A stretch of 64,000 bases of DNA, taken from Dermanyssus gallinae (taxonomy: Eukaryota; Arthropoda; Arachnida; Mesostigmata; Dermanyssidae). The translations under genes were made by a program, and so were the position numbers. The stretch spans positions 2,139,001 through 2,203,000 of the forward strand of contig QVRM01002192.1 in NCBI GenBank assembly GCA_003439945.1, in the 5' to 3' direction. The notes under the pieces were generated by a model that searched no databases, was not told the DNA's origin, and was given only the letters and a program-made list of their open reading frames with translations. Shown here piece after piece: positions 22,343-33,294 of this stretch (positions are counted from its first letter, which is position 1; every line of letters begins with the position of its first letter).

Positions 22343-24941
22343 CAGCAGATATCAAGTTGTGCCCTTTGAGTCACATTACGTCAGGGCCGAAGCCACTGCT
22401 GTTTCATTCAGTTCTGTCAGCTAAGCAAGCGGGAGCTGACATGTTGTGACCGTATTTGCTAGTGAAGGTTCAGTTGTGGTCATTATTATTATTACTCACG
22501 CCGTAGTAAATCCTGTACGTTATAGGAGAATATCGTCGTTGTAGTTGTTAGGGGGTAGGTGATTGAATAAGCAGTCAGTCGGTCTGTCAGGATTATGGAT
22601 GAATCTGTGTCGTGCGTGGTCGTGTATGTTCCTTGTGAAAGTGACTTGCTTTTTCACCTCAGAAGCTCTGTCGTGTAAACCGAGTGGTTACTAGGTTTGG
22701 TAATCAAGGTCGTGGTTAGCGCGACTATCGGGCCTTTTCATTTAAGCAGTTTTACTTGCGGATCTGTGAGATTAAACACTGAAGTCTACGATCCGATGGC
22801 ATGTAAATCCGGATTGATTGCGGACGTTCTTAGCGGGAATAGTAGTTCATATTGCTATCGGTTTTACGCGTTTCTTTAGGGCTATTTGTGGGTTATTAGG
22901 AATTTTCTAAGCATTTTGGCGAACAATAATAGCCGGTAGACGTCCTCCACCTGTTGGAGCATAATCCCCCAGTGTCTTTAGTGGTCGATTCCTTGGTTGC
23001 CTTAATGCGATTCATACTCCTAGCGAAACTACTGCATTCCTAATTTATCTGTATGAGCATCCTTACTAGCTCTCTAAGAAGTACATACGGTTTGCGAAAC
23101 TACGAGAGTAAATATTTAAATGCACTCATAGCAACAAATTCTTACCATACCTTGTAACAGCGTTGGTATTTTACACCGTTGTGAATTGACGGCTGTACTC
23201 GAAGTGATTGTCTTCGGTGTACTTGCAATGAAAATGGTTATATATACGGTTCCTTGTGATGGTGCCATGTTAAACTTTGTATTGATAGCAGATATGTGGT
23301 ATATATACTGCTCTGCACAGATGGGAGCCGTTTGATGCGATTCCACGCTGATGTTCGTCTATTGTAGATACCTAGCTATAAGCTTGTTGTTAGTCCCTAG
23401 CCACCTACACAGTTAGGCACAACTGAATCACGGCTCTTTTTGAGTCTACTCACACGATTCACGTCATGCAGTATCTGCACAAGACGCGTAGGTCATTTTA
23501 GCATAGAGGCAGGGAGAGCGGTGAGACAGCACCTTGTTAGGTATGAAACGAAGACTAAACGTGAACTCAGCATACCATTTGCAATGGCCTCTCAAACTGA
23601 TGTATCTTAAAACGTGTTTAATTGATGCAGGCGTTGCCGCTAATTGTAGAGGGATTCCTCTCAATCGCGTTATTGAGGCACAGAAACTCGCGTGTGGCTT
23701 TGCTTTACTTGAATAATAATATGTCTCTTAATATAACGTAGCTTCAATAATACTAGAGCGTGACGAAAGGGATCGTTTTGAAATCTACAGTTTATGTATG
23801 AGGCTCGATGCTTAAGGAGATGAAGTCTGAAAGTTGCTAAAGTGGACTGGATAGGTGGCCCGAATCTATAGAGAGGCGTATCGATCTACGAGAAAAATCT
23901 TTCACATGGCGTGAGGATCACCATGGCATTATGCTGTGCGGCCATCAAATGTTGAACTCTAGACTGCAGGTATCTAAATATCCTTGCCATTGCAACTCAA
24001 TTGCAACAACTTTAATTAAATGGGATAGCAGTCATCATCGATGAGACCCTGACGACTCTCGGATCATGTCTACGTAATAATATGTGGTCATCTGTGTGGG
24101 CGCTTCTTCTCAAGGCTGTTCGCTCGATTTAAGTGTCAGCAAGTGCGTTTGTTGCAATGTAGAAGAAACTGCCTGATCGTCATACCAATAATAATCGTTC
24201 AGTATGTATTACGATGTCAAAGGCTTTCATAATCTTTAAGGTGCGATAAAAGCGACAACAGTTGTCTAGGGCGTTTATGTCTATCACTTCTCACCCTATA
24301 TATTGATAAATAGATATGCAGCTTACATAATTGTTGTCAGGTTTGTTAAGCTATACTGACTACGAGCTGCCAAGGTTAAGCTTTTGAGGGTCGCATGTTT
24401 ACTGTTGTTTGAAAGGAGAAAAAGGTCGAAAGAACGACGGAAGGATGAAAGAATTATTGACGACTTGTTGCTATTGTTGCTGTGATTGTTGTTGTTCTTG
24501 TTGCTGTTCCTGTCGTTGTGAATTAATTATATATTGTCGTGAGGTGCGCCGTTTGGTTTCTTGCCTAACGGGTCCGAACGTTCGAACAGAATTCGCCCAA
24601 AACTAACTGTTGTAGATGTTGCGCAGCGCTACCCGTGTTACGACGTTATTTGTTCAGTTTTCTGTTGAGTGGTTTGGCACCCGTTATATATAGTACACTG
24701 CATGTGATTTTCTTGTTGGACAAAATCTAAACAGACGTCATTGACGACCCGCTGAAATCGGTCACAATGGCGATGTCGATGTTAAATATACTTTTCTTCA
24801 AGGCCAGTGTTTGACATACAGTGCGCTAGCCGCATACGCCGTAGTGTTAGTAAGATTCTAACGTTGTCAAGTCGACTTCGGCGAAGAAGTCAGTAGCCTT
24901 AGCTAAGGCCATATCACCCTTAGAAACAATTCAAAAATAAA
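22343..24941 (+). other. Probable roquin 3' UTR and flank
   Basis: T-rich, non-coding-looking sequence after the roquin stop, with short TTG runs (24460-24510). One AATAAA hexamer lies at 24936-24941 and is a candidate poly(A) signal, but its use cannot be shown. No retroelement or other gene is recognised. Confidence 0.35.
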
Positions 24942-26075
24942 ACAAAAAACTAGTAGTAACTGTATCGTTTATGTTGTATTTAATGTGTCTTAATATTTCA
25001 ATGCGTACTTACTACCAAAAATACCCCTGAGATACTTTTAAGGAAGTTCCCGAAAGTTGTGGAAGGGTGGGTACTGATGCCATGTCGCAGGATAGAGCTT
25101 CATAATCTTAGAAAGACGCGAAAGAACCTATATAGCAAATAGGTCACACAATATTTCCTCTTAGAATATGCACCAACGACATGAAGAGTATTATGGAATC
25201 ACGGGTACGCTGCGTTGCCGAAGAGAATCAGCTGATTTCACCAAAAACAATTCAGCTTCAGAAAATCGTTTGGTACCCAAAGCAATTTATAGAAAACAGC
25301 GGAAATGATGTACAGTTTCACGCGGAAAAAAAGAGAGCATTCGTTTTACGGTTATTATGCTGAGTGTAAAGTACGCTTTTAACAGCCTAGTCTGAAAGGG
25401 AATCATGAACAGGTTAAGACGCATGACATGACCGAGTTTACTTTGCTGCATAATTTCGGTGAATCTCTAAGGCAAAAAATGCAGAACGACATAAAAGCAT
25501 TCCATGTGATAGAGGGAGTACGTAGGGGTCTAATAATCAACATCCCGCTAAGGAATGCAACCTACGACGGCCTAAACAGCTAAAATATCTGCCCCCGGGG
25601 TAGGAAAGATACTCAAAAAGGGTAAACGAAGGCCATGCGCATAAAGACTTATGAATGTAGAAAACGAAGTAAATCTAGCTCCTTAAAAATCAAGGTCAAG
25701 TAGGGTATGCAGTAAGGTAAAGTTGTGGGCCAATGAAACAAAAGCTCGACCAAAGCGTAATAACACCAGTCAACGCAACCTGGCCAAACGCTTTAAGGGA
25801 ATTCCACGTTCGTAAGGCACCAACCAGTCTAGATCCTCAAATAAGCAAACGAAATATATATATATATAATTTATTTTGCGTATATAGAATACATTATGTA
25901 TACGTTACACGTATCACGATGGACTAGCTAAGCCGATGTGCCTAGTGAGCGCCTATTGTGACTTTCACATGTCCGTTTCGATGAGGCCAGGCCGAGACCA
26001 CTTCAGGAGTGTGCCCCAAACGGAGCCAGCGTTTCCACGTTATATGTCAAGACCCAGACGTTGTTTAAAAAATGG
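24942..26075. other. No supported feature
   Basis: AT-rich unassigned sequence. Small open frames at 25181-25363 and 25733-25927 were not recognised. Confidence 0.4.
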
Positions 26076-26348
26076 TCAACGACCTGTTATCACCGGATAA
26101 AAAGTGCCGACTTTGCGGATCAGCTGCTTGATCCGAACGCCAGGAGCACCCAGGGTTTCAAACGCGAGAGGGCAGAATTCGTGGGGATACCCGATTGATG
26201 AGTATTTTCTGAACTTGCTAGTCTCCGCAAGGTGGGCTGCATAACCAGCTTCGGATGCGCCGTCACCGATCATAGAAGGGGCTAAGACGTTGGTAACGGC
26301 TGTATCCCAAACCAGAATTTTGCCTCGCTCGAAGGGTGTAAGTGTCAT
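26076..26348 (-). pseudogene. Retroelement polyprotein tail fragment
   Basis: A 90-codon minus-strand reading starts MTLTPFERGKILVWDTAVTN then VLAPSMIG, and later has HEFCPLAFETLGAPG and IKQLIRKVG. The pattern DGxTLxPWxRGKxLxWDxT, DTLAPS, FxPxAxETLGxxG is familiar from the C-terminal tail of many invertebrate retroelement polyproteins. It is truncated at both ends. Together with 10564-10770 it covers most of that tail. Confidence 0.55.
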
Positions 26349-26581
26349 CCCGTCTTGACGTCTGCCGTCCTCCGCGCAGAGGCCTGGAGGTTCAAGGATG
26401 CAAGGACGACCGCATGACCTAAGCTCTGCTCAAAGTCTCACTAATAGCGACATGTCTCGGGCATCGTCCTGCGCTAATGATACACGATAGTCCGTTATGT
26501 CTTAGTTTATCGACGGGGTGACCACATTGACACCGATGAGGCTGCGGATCGTTTCAATATCAAGATACATGTGTGTGTATA

Positions 26582-26589
<8 letters not shown>

Positions 26590-26652
<63 letters not shown>
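26590..26652. repeat. (TA)n array
   Basis: Pure TA repeat of about 63 bp between two retroelement remnants. Confidence 0.95.
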
Positions 26653-26654
<2 letters not shown>

Positions 26655-27109
26655 GAAGACTTAAAAGCTTTTCCGGGAAGTGTACTAAAACCAAAGTAGA
26701 AGACCAGAAGGCTCCTGAGCCTCATGGCTAAACGAGGCTCGGAAGAAACCAAGAAAAAATTGTTCCCGGCCGCTAGAAGCGAGAGACATAAAGCAGGTTT
26801 CTAATACTTACGGTTCTGTCTTTTTTCCGGAAAGATGCGAGAGGCAACCACCTATGGTATGACTTAGTACAACACATTTGGTGCAGTTTCCTCTATTTTA
26901 CAAGCATAGCTAGCACATTACACTCGCAAGTCGATATCTTGAATTACTCGAGAGAGAGATATGCGCGCACTTAAGAAGACACCTTTCTCGACAATAACTC
27001 AATATACCTTCTCTATGATGAGGCTCTGAGTCCCCCAGAAGAAAGGCGGTCGTCAGGGAAACATCTGTCTTGATTTCTCTAATTTTATATGGATTAACAT
27101 TTATTTTGT

Positions 27110-27209
<100 letters not shown>

Positions 27210-27445
27210 TTTTATTTACCATTCCTTGTGGAATATCTTTTAAATCAGATGCGCTCGCTGTGTAGTATGTCACACAGAGTGCTGCTGGCTTCGTATAGTT
27301 TTATATTATTACTATGGTATCATTATATGTATTTTAACAAATATCCTCGTCTCTCGTGCATTCATACTATCAATTGGATTATCACGATGGTTATATTACT
27401 ACCTAATTACACAATAGTTTGTTTTAGCGGGGTGTTTCCCATGGC

Positions 27446-27814
27446 TTACAATCTATGCCATTTACCTAGTCTGCGTTTGGTTTCGTTTATGTCTTGCCAT
27501 AATGGCTTATCACCAAAACCTAATGCCTCGGCTAGGGACACTGTTCTCACTCCTCCTAGCTCGTTGCACTTCAGCACGATATGTTCGATAGATTCTTCTT
27601 CTATATCACACGCTCTACATCGAACGCTCTCAATTTCCGAGTATCTGGCCGCCAGCAGTCGGGTGTTGAGCATACCGGCCCTACAGTCAGCGAACAGCCC
27701 GGACGCTTGCGAGTTTGAATAAATAATATCTTTTCGGCCGTATTCCTTTTTTGTTGCTTGTACAATTGCAAGGATGTCTCTCTCTAAATATGTTTTGTCA
27801 ATTTTCTTCTTCAC
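27446..27814 (-). pseudogene. LINE C-terminal domain with zinc-knuckle motif
   Basis: The reading has YLERDILAIVQATKKEYGRK, then MLNTRLLAARYSE, then CRACDIEEESIEHIVLKC. The C-x2-C-x(7-8)-H-x4-C pattern ending IEHIVLKC is the usual C-terminal zinc motif of LINE ORF2 proteins. It lies downstream of the RT fragment on the same strand and close to the element's 3' end. Confidence 0.75.
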
Positions 27815-28468
27815 ATCTTTGGTTATCTGTTAAATTGTTATAACCTCGCGTTCTTTAAAATCCATCGTATTGCGCTTAAATTTGCGTTCAAGGATCATTA
27901 GCCGTCTATCCCATTTGCTTGTATTTTTTTCGCTCAGTTTTGCTGTGAGCAGTTTGGCCGCCCAGTTTTGTTCTTCCACACTTGCAGCTACGTTTTTTAG
28001 ACGGTTTACATACAATATTTTTCTTGTGCTTCCCTTGCCCAGAAGCTAGACACCGAATTCCCCTTCAATAAATTGAGCTGCACATGTATACCTACATTGC
28101 ATACCGGCTAACTGCACGTTGTATTGTGTCCAGTCTGTTTACCATGCTTGCGTCTAAACTCACAATAGCGTCAGCGTATGTCACTGTTGGCACAAACATG
28201 CTTTTCCAAAGCTCATTAGTCACCATGCATCTGTTGCAACTCCACAAAGTTTTCTTTCTTATAATTTGTTGTAAAATTTTAGCTCAGCTTTAAAAATATC
28301 TGGACTGTTTTCTATTATAACCCCCATGTATTTGTATGCGTTTTTATATTCGATTTATTTTCCCTGTATCTGTAGCGACATCTCTCTGATATCCCCCGAA
28401 AATTCTACATTTGCACATTTCTTTTCGTTGCAAACAACAGGACACACGGTCGGAGGGATACTATTTCA

Positions 28469-29299
28469 TCATTTTAAAACCCAGATTCGATTCATACACC
28501 TGTCGTGCCACCTCCTCAATGTACAGTAAAAACATCCTTGTCGAAGTCCTTTCCCTAATCTGTAGAAATCAGATGAGTTCGACCCAATTCTTGCAAAGAT
28601 GTAGCTCCTGTCATATCTTTCTTTAAATATACTGAAATATTCCTGTCCTAATCCACCGTCTATCATCTTGTTCCAAAGAGTGTTTTAATTAGCCGTATCG
28701 TAGACCCGTCGACCGATATCTAGGAATGTTGCAATTAAGTTCTGTTTTCTAGATCTGGTTTAATAAATACTTTCCGTTTGTACGAAAAGACTATCCTCTA
28801 TTTTCCTGCCTATTCTAAAACCACTCTGCCATAGTCCTATTAGTTTCATCTCTTCCAGCTCGTTCTGTAGCCTGTCCCTAAGAATGGCAGCACATATTCT
28901 GTACACAACGCTTGTTACCGTCATTAGTCTGCGATTGGACAATTTCGTGTTTTCCGCCCCTGGCTTTAGTATGAAGGCGACTCTCCCTGCTAACCATTCT
29001 TGAGGGATCTCTTCTCCAGCAAGAATCTTGTTGAATTCACCCGCCAGGTATTCGTACATTAGCGTACCAATATGCTTGGTAAATTTTAGCGATACCCCAT
29101 CCTCTCCACACGCAGTTTTGTCGTTATTTGATCTAATAACCTGTTCGATCTCGTCTTTGGTTGTCCGCCAGCCAATAACCGCTCTTCTTACATGTGTTTG
29201 TTGATTTTGTAGTTGATATATTTCTGCGTCAAACATAGTATTTAGTGCCTCATTTATCTCTTGTTATGTGCATTCTTTTTCTTCTCCTCGTTTGTTATT
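28469..29299 (-). pseudogene. LINE reverse-transcriptase fragment
   Basis: The clear part (28760-29236) reads TKDEIEQVIRSNNDKTACGE then DGVSLKF, EIPQEWLAGRVAFILKPGAE and SNRRLMTVTSVVYRICAAIL then RDRLQNEL, the N-terminal half of a non-LTR RT (fingers, with the P-G-x-D-G and W-x-x-A-x-I-x-P motifs). Downstream, 28469-28666 holds GLRQGCFYCTLRR, a damaged form of the GLxQGxPLSP motif. Frameshifts break the rest. Upstream reading continues to 29299, where the plus-strand LINE begins. Confidence 0.8.
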
Positions 29300-29855
29300 A
29301 AGGTGGCAAATTCTGCACAGAAGCAAGCGCGCTTTCTAGATCAATATGGAAGACGTTCTGATATTCTTTTCAGCGGAATACCGGCGCGAGAACGGGAAAC
29401 AGATGAGCAACTTCGGGCAACCATAATTGAACTGTGTGAAAAGATTGAGGCGCCGGTCGAGGAGAGAGACATTGATGTTGCGCACCGATGCCCGCGGATG
29501 GTAAAAGTAAATGGCAAGAACGTTACCGATCGATCCTCAGTGCTGGTCCGTTTCGTCTGCCGGTGGAAAAAAAAAGAGGTACAGCGGAGATGCCGGGAGA
29601 AAAAAACCAAGATCTAACCTTCTCCCAGCTTTCTCTGCTAGTAACAACTCTATCTACGCTAACGACCATCTTACGCCCGAAAATGCCAACGTCTATTACC
29701 AGCTACGTAAGCTCAAGAGCCAGAGGAAAATCTTTGATGCTCGGACTTCTGACTGTCGGTTGCAGATCAAGACAACGAGTAACTCGCCGTGGAAGGAATT
29801 CACCGCAGACATGGAGCTCGCTGCGCTCGGCAGTTCAGCAAACAGATATCCCTAA
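29300..29855 (+). pseudogene. Inner LINE ORF1, C-terminal part, frameshifted
   Basis: It opens in frame with ARFLDQYGRRSDILFSGIPA, then ATIIELCEKIEAPVEERDID and VAHRCPR, resembling the RNA-binding domain of LINE ORF1 proteins that keep nucleic acid chaperone activity. At about 29570-29605 the reading moves to another frame (NDHLTPENANVYYQLRKLKS, then CRLQIKTT), which is the usual ORF1 end. Runs of A (aaaaaaaa, aaaaaaa) mark the likely slip sites. The N-terminal coiled coil is missing. Confidence 0.65.
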
Positions 29856-29861
29856 TGTATC

Positions 29862-32751
29862 ATGTGTAGTCAGACTGTAGATATATCGACGTTCCAGTGC
29901 ATCTCGGATGCACTACTCTGTATACATTGTAACGTTAATGGCTTGAAAAAGCATATTCATGATGTAGAAACCATGCTATCTTGTCTACCAAGGTTGCCAT
30001 CGGTTTTAGCAATATCTGAAACAAGGCTACAGTCGGTAGAATGTCCGTTACTTAAGTTAACTGAATACAACTCATACTTTAGTTGTAGAGAAGGTCGGGG
30101 GGGAGGAGTGGCACTATATGTGAGGAGTGATTATGTTGCGCGAGAACGTAATGATCTCAAATTTAGAATCTCAGACGATCTGCTCTGTGAGAGTCTGTTT
30201 CTGGAAATAGAGGGTGGCGCTGAAGGGGACACCACTATTGTAGGTGTCTTCTATAGGCAGCCGAAGGGAAACCCAGCGCACTTTGTTACCTCGTTGGAGA
30301 CTCTCTTGTCAAGAATCGGTAATAGGAAATCCATAATACTCGGTGACGCAAATCTCAATACAATGGCGGAGTCTGTCGAGGCACAGGAATTAATTGAAAC
30401 TTTAGAACAGTTCTGCTATAAAGAAGTTGTCAATGTTCCAACCAGGGTGGCAACCACAATACGTAGAGGAACCGCATATAACACTTCCACTTGCATCGAT
30501 CACATCTATACTAACGTGCAGACCTTGTCGTTACTCGCATCTGGAGCTCTCACAATTACCTTCTCGGACCACCACGCAACATTTATTTCTGTAGTCTCTA
30601 AGAGAATAGGCCGACCTGCCTCTATGACCTATAAATACAATTACGACCAAATATTGGCAGAACTTGCAATAACTAACTGGAACGACTTATACGATATCTC
30701 GGATGTAGACGAGGCGTTTGCATGCTTTAACGAGAGAGTGATGGCGGCAGTGACTAGAGGCAAAAAAGAAATTAGGCAAAAGTTAAACAAAGGTCAGCCA
30801 CGTAAGCCATGGGTCACTGGCGAGCTGCTTGAAATGATAAAGAAGAAGGAGGCAGCCTATACGGCGTATCGCAGGGACCCCAACGCCAGCAGGCGTCAAG
30901 CGTATGTTAGACTGAGAAACAAAGTTGTCTCGTTTTCAAGGAAGTGCAGGCTGGAGGCTAATGGGAAGATTGTTTGCAATAGAATACAGGAGAGGCGGAG
31001 CCCGTGGGAAGCCATCCAGCCAGTCATGGGAGGTGCCCAGGAAAAAAAGTGTGTCAAACTAAAGATTGATGATGAGATAGTCACAGACTGTGTACGACTT
31101 TCTAACATCCTTAATAACTATTATGCAACTTGCGTAACGGCTGACACCGAATGCTCGGCCGCTTAAGAGGCACCGATGTCGATACCTGAACTGCACGAGC
31201 CATTTTCGCCTAGGCCGGTCCCTGTGGATCGAGTGCATTACCTGCTGAAAAGAGTCACAATTTGCTCGGTGGGAGAAGGTCACATGCCCTCTCAAGTCTT
31301 GAGACACTGCGCTGACGTTATTGCTGACGCAGTGGCATTCATAGTTAATCTGTCGACACGCCAGGGGATCTACCCTACGGCCCTCAAATTGTATCGCGTT
31401 GTACCTTTGTTTAAAGGCGGTGACAGACTAAGCAAGGAAAATTACAGGCCGGTCAGCATCCCCCCTCCAATGTCCAAGATTTTCGAAAAAGCTATATATG
31501 AACAGTTGAACGAACACTTTGAAATGTTTAATGGCCTAAGTCAGCGTCAGTTCGGCTTTCGATCCAAAATGTCGACGACTGTACCCATCATGGATTTTGT
31601 TAAAGAGGTTCGCAGAAATCTAATGTTAAAAAAGACAGTCGCCGGCGTATTTATAGATCTTAGAAAAGCATTTGATACAGTTGATGTAAATACTCTGATT
31701 AAAAAGTTAACTCGATATGGAGCAGATGATATTTTTTTGTCTTGGCTGCGGTCGTTTATGTCGAATAGGAGGTAAGTTGTTCAAGTGGGCAATGCAATCT
31801 CGGATGTAAGAAATATATCTCTTTTGGTGGCTCAGGGCAGTATAGGTGGTCCACTTCTCTTCAACATCTTTATTAACGACATATTTAGCGTAACAAAACA
31901 TGCAAAGTTGACCTTGTTTGCGGACGATACCACCGCCCTATTCGTCGGGAACTCCCCAACTGAGGTAGAGGCTATGGTCCGCGAGGACCTTCAAAGGTTA
32001 TCATCATGGTTCAGGAGTAACGGTCTCTATATGAATTGGAGGAAAACAGGTGTAATGCAATTTCTTTCCACGCGGGGTTCCGTTACGATTAATCCCCTCC
32101 GTTTCCAGTGCGACGGCATAGCCCTTTCGCTTCTAAAGGAAACGAAGTTCCTAGGCGTTACGTTGGACGAAAAGCTGACCTTTGAAGCGCATGTCACACA
32201 TATACGTAAGAAAACATCTGGCAGCAATGCAGCTCTATACAGAGCTCGACGAATTCTTCCCCAAAACTGTTTGATGGCGATGTATTTTGCCTACGTCCAT
32301 AGTCACCTGACCTGCGCTGTAGAAGTTTATGGCTTAACACAGATGCGTCTTATCAGGTCCCTTCACCGACTCCAAAAACGAGCACTGAGAACAACTCTGG
32401 ACCTCTCGATGCGAGATTCAGTGCAACCGCACTACAAAAATATTAACATTTTGCCGTTCCCAAAACTTATAGAATACTGTCTCGTAGTTGAAATTAAGCG
32501 TATACTCCTTGGAGTGCATCCAAACTTATATGGTCTGGCAACATCAGCAACACCCATATCTACAAGAGGTAACGCATCAAACCTGCTTACTTCTGTCACA
32601 CGCCAACTCCAACCAGTCAAGGCTATCAATCAGAAACATTGGGGCCTCCTACTGGAACAAAGTACCGGCCTCCGTTAGGCAGACAAAGTCCCTGCTCAAA
32701 TTCAAATGCGATCTCAAAGAGCATTATCTTGAAACTTTGGTATCTGGTTAA
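29862..32751 (+). pseudogene. Inner LINE ORF2: endonuclease and reverse transcriptase
   Basis: One frame is open from 29862 to 32678 except for two TAA codons (31164-31166 and 31773-31775). The AP-type endonuclease shows CNVNGL, ISETRL, GVFYRQP, GDANLN and SDHHATF. RT shows YRVVPLFKGGDRLSKENYRP (finger), GVFIDLRKAFDTVD (motif A), VAQGSIGGPLLFNIFINDIF (motif B, altered from the usual PQGSxLGPLLF), LFADDTTALF (motif C, FADD intact) and TKFLGVTLDEKLTF. The stop at 31773 sits where such elements usually have Gln (CAA to TAA would explain it). Near 32630 the frame shifts, and the C-terminus (YWNKVPASVRQTKSLLKFK) continues to 32751. Confidence 0.88.
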
Positions 32752-32830
32752 AAGTGATATAAAAATACAAGAATGTTGCAATATATTGTAAATAGGTGAA
32801 AATGGCATATATAAATTATACATTGTTATT

Positions 32831-33294
32831 CATAAAAGGCGCTCCGAACAAGCTATGTGCTTAATGGAGCTTGAAATTAATGTGTGCAATTATCTACAAG
32901 AAATGTCAATAAACAAACAGTTGAAACAGTTATATCCAGCTATTTCATCCTGCTGTTTTATGCATTCCCAGAAACGTATCATCCTCTTCCCTGCGCTATT
33001 GTTTGTAATGCTTTTAAAATCTTTAAGTTTGTCTAGTCATATGGCGTTGGCTATATCCTCGCTTACTTTCATTTTTACTTTCATGTATTCCCTCCACTAC
33101 CTCCATTAATATGTAACACACACTCAACTTGGGTAATAAATGATTGTTTTGTTTGTATTCTCTCTACAGCTTATCTGCTTGGCCCGTGTCGTTTTGGCGT
33201 ACCGCCTTTCGGTGTTGTCTGAACAGGCGTGTTCTTAGTTGCAAACTTCTATTTAAACCTGCTAAAGATTTGCTTTGCCATTCTAATACATTTT
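32831..33294 (-). pseudogene. Decayed outer-LINE sequence next to the insertion
   Basis: The minus strand gives broken coding-like pieces such as KLKDFKSITNNSAGKRM then IRFWECIKQQ, reminiscent of the linker before RT in LINEs. No endonuclease signature is visible. It connects the esterase ORF1 to the insertion point of the inner LINE. Confidence 0.35.

Larger units (their letters stand above)
29300..32822 (+). mobile_element. Inner CR1/Jockey-like LINE inserted in the outer LINE
   Basis: A plus-strand non-LTR retrotransposon with an ORF1 remnant (29300-29855), endonuclease (29862-31163) and reverse transcriptase (31167-32751). The octamer TTGTTATT occurs at 29292-29299 and 32823-32830, a plausible target-site duplication. 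Removing the insert brings outer-LINE sequence together. The 5' end of ORF1 seems truncated. Two in-frame stops and a few shifts make this copy inactive, yet the long open frames show it is younger than its host element. Confidence 0.8.
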
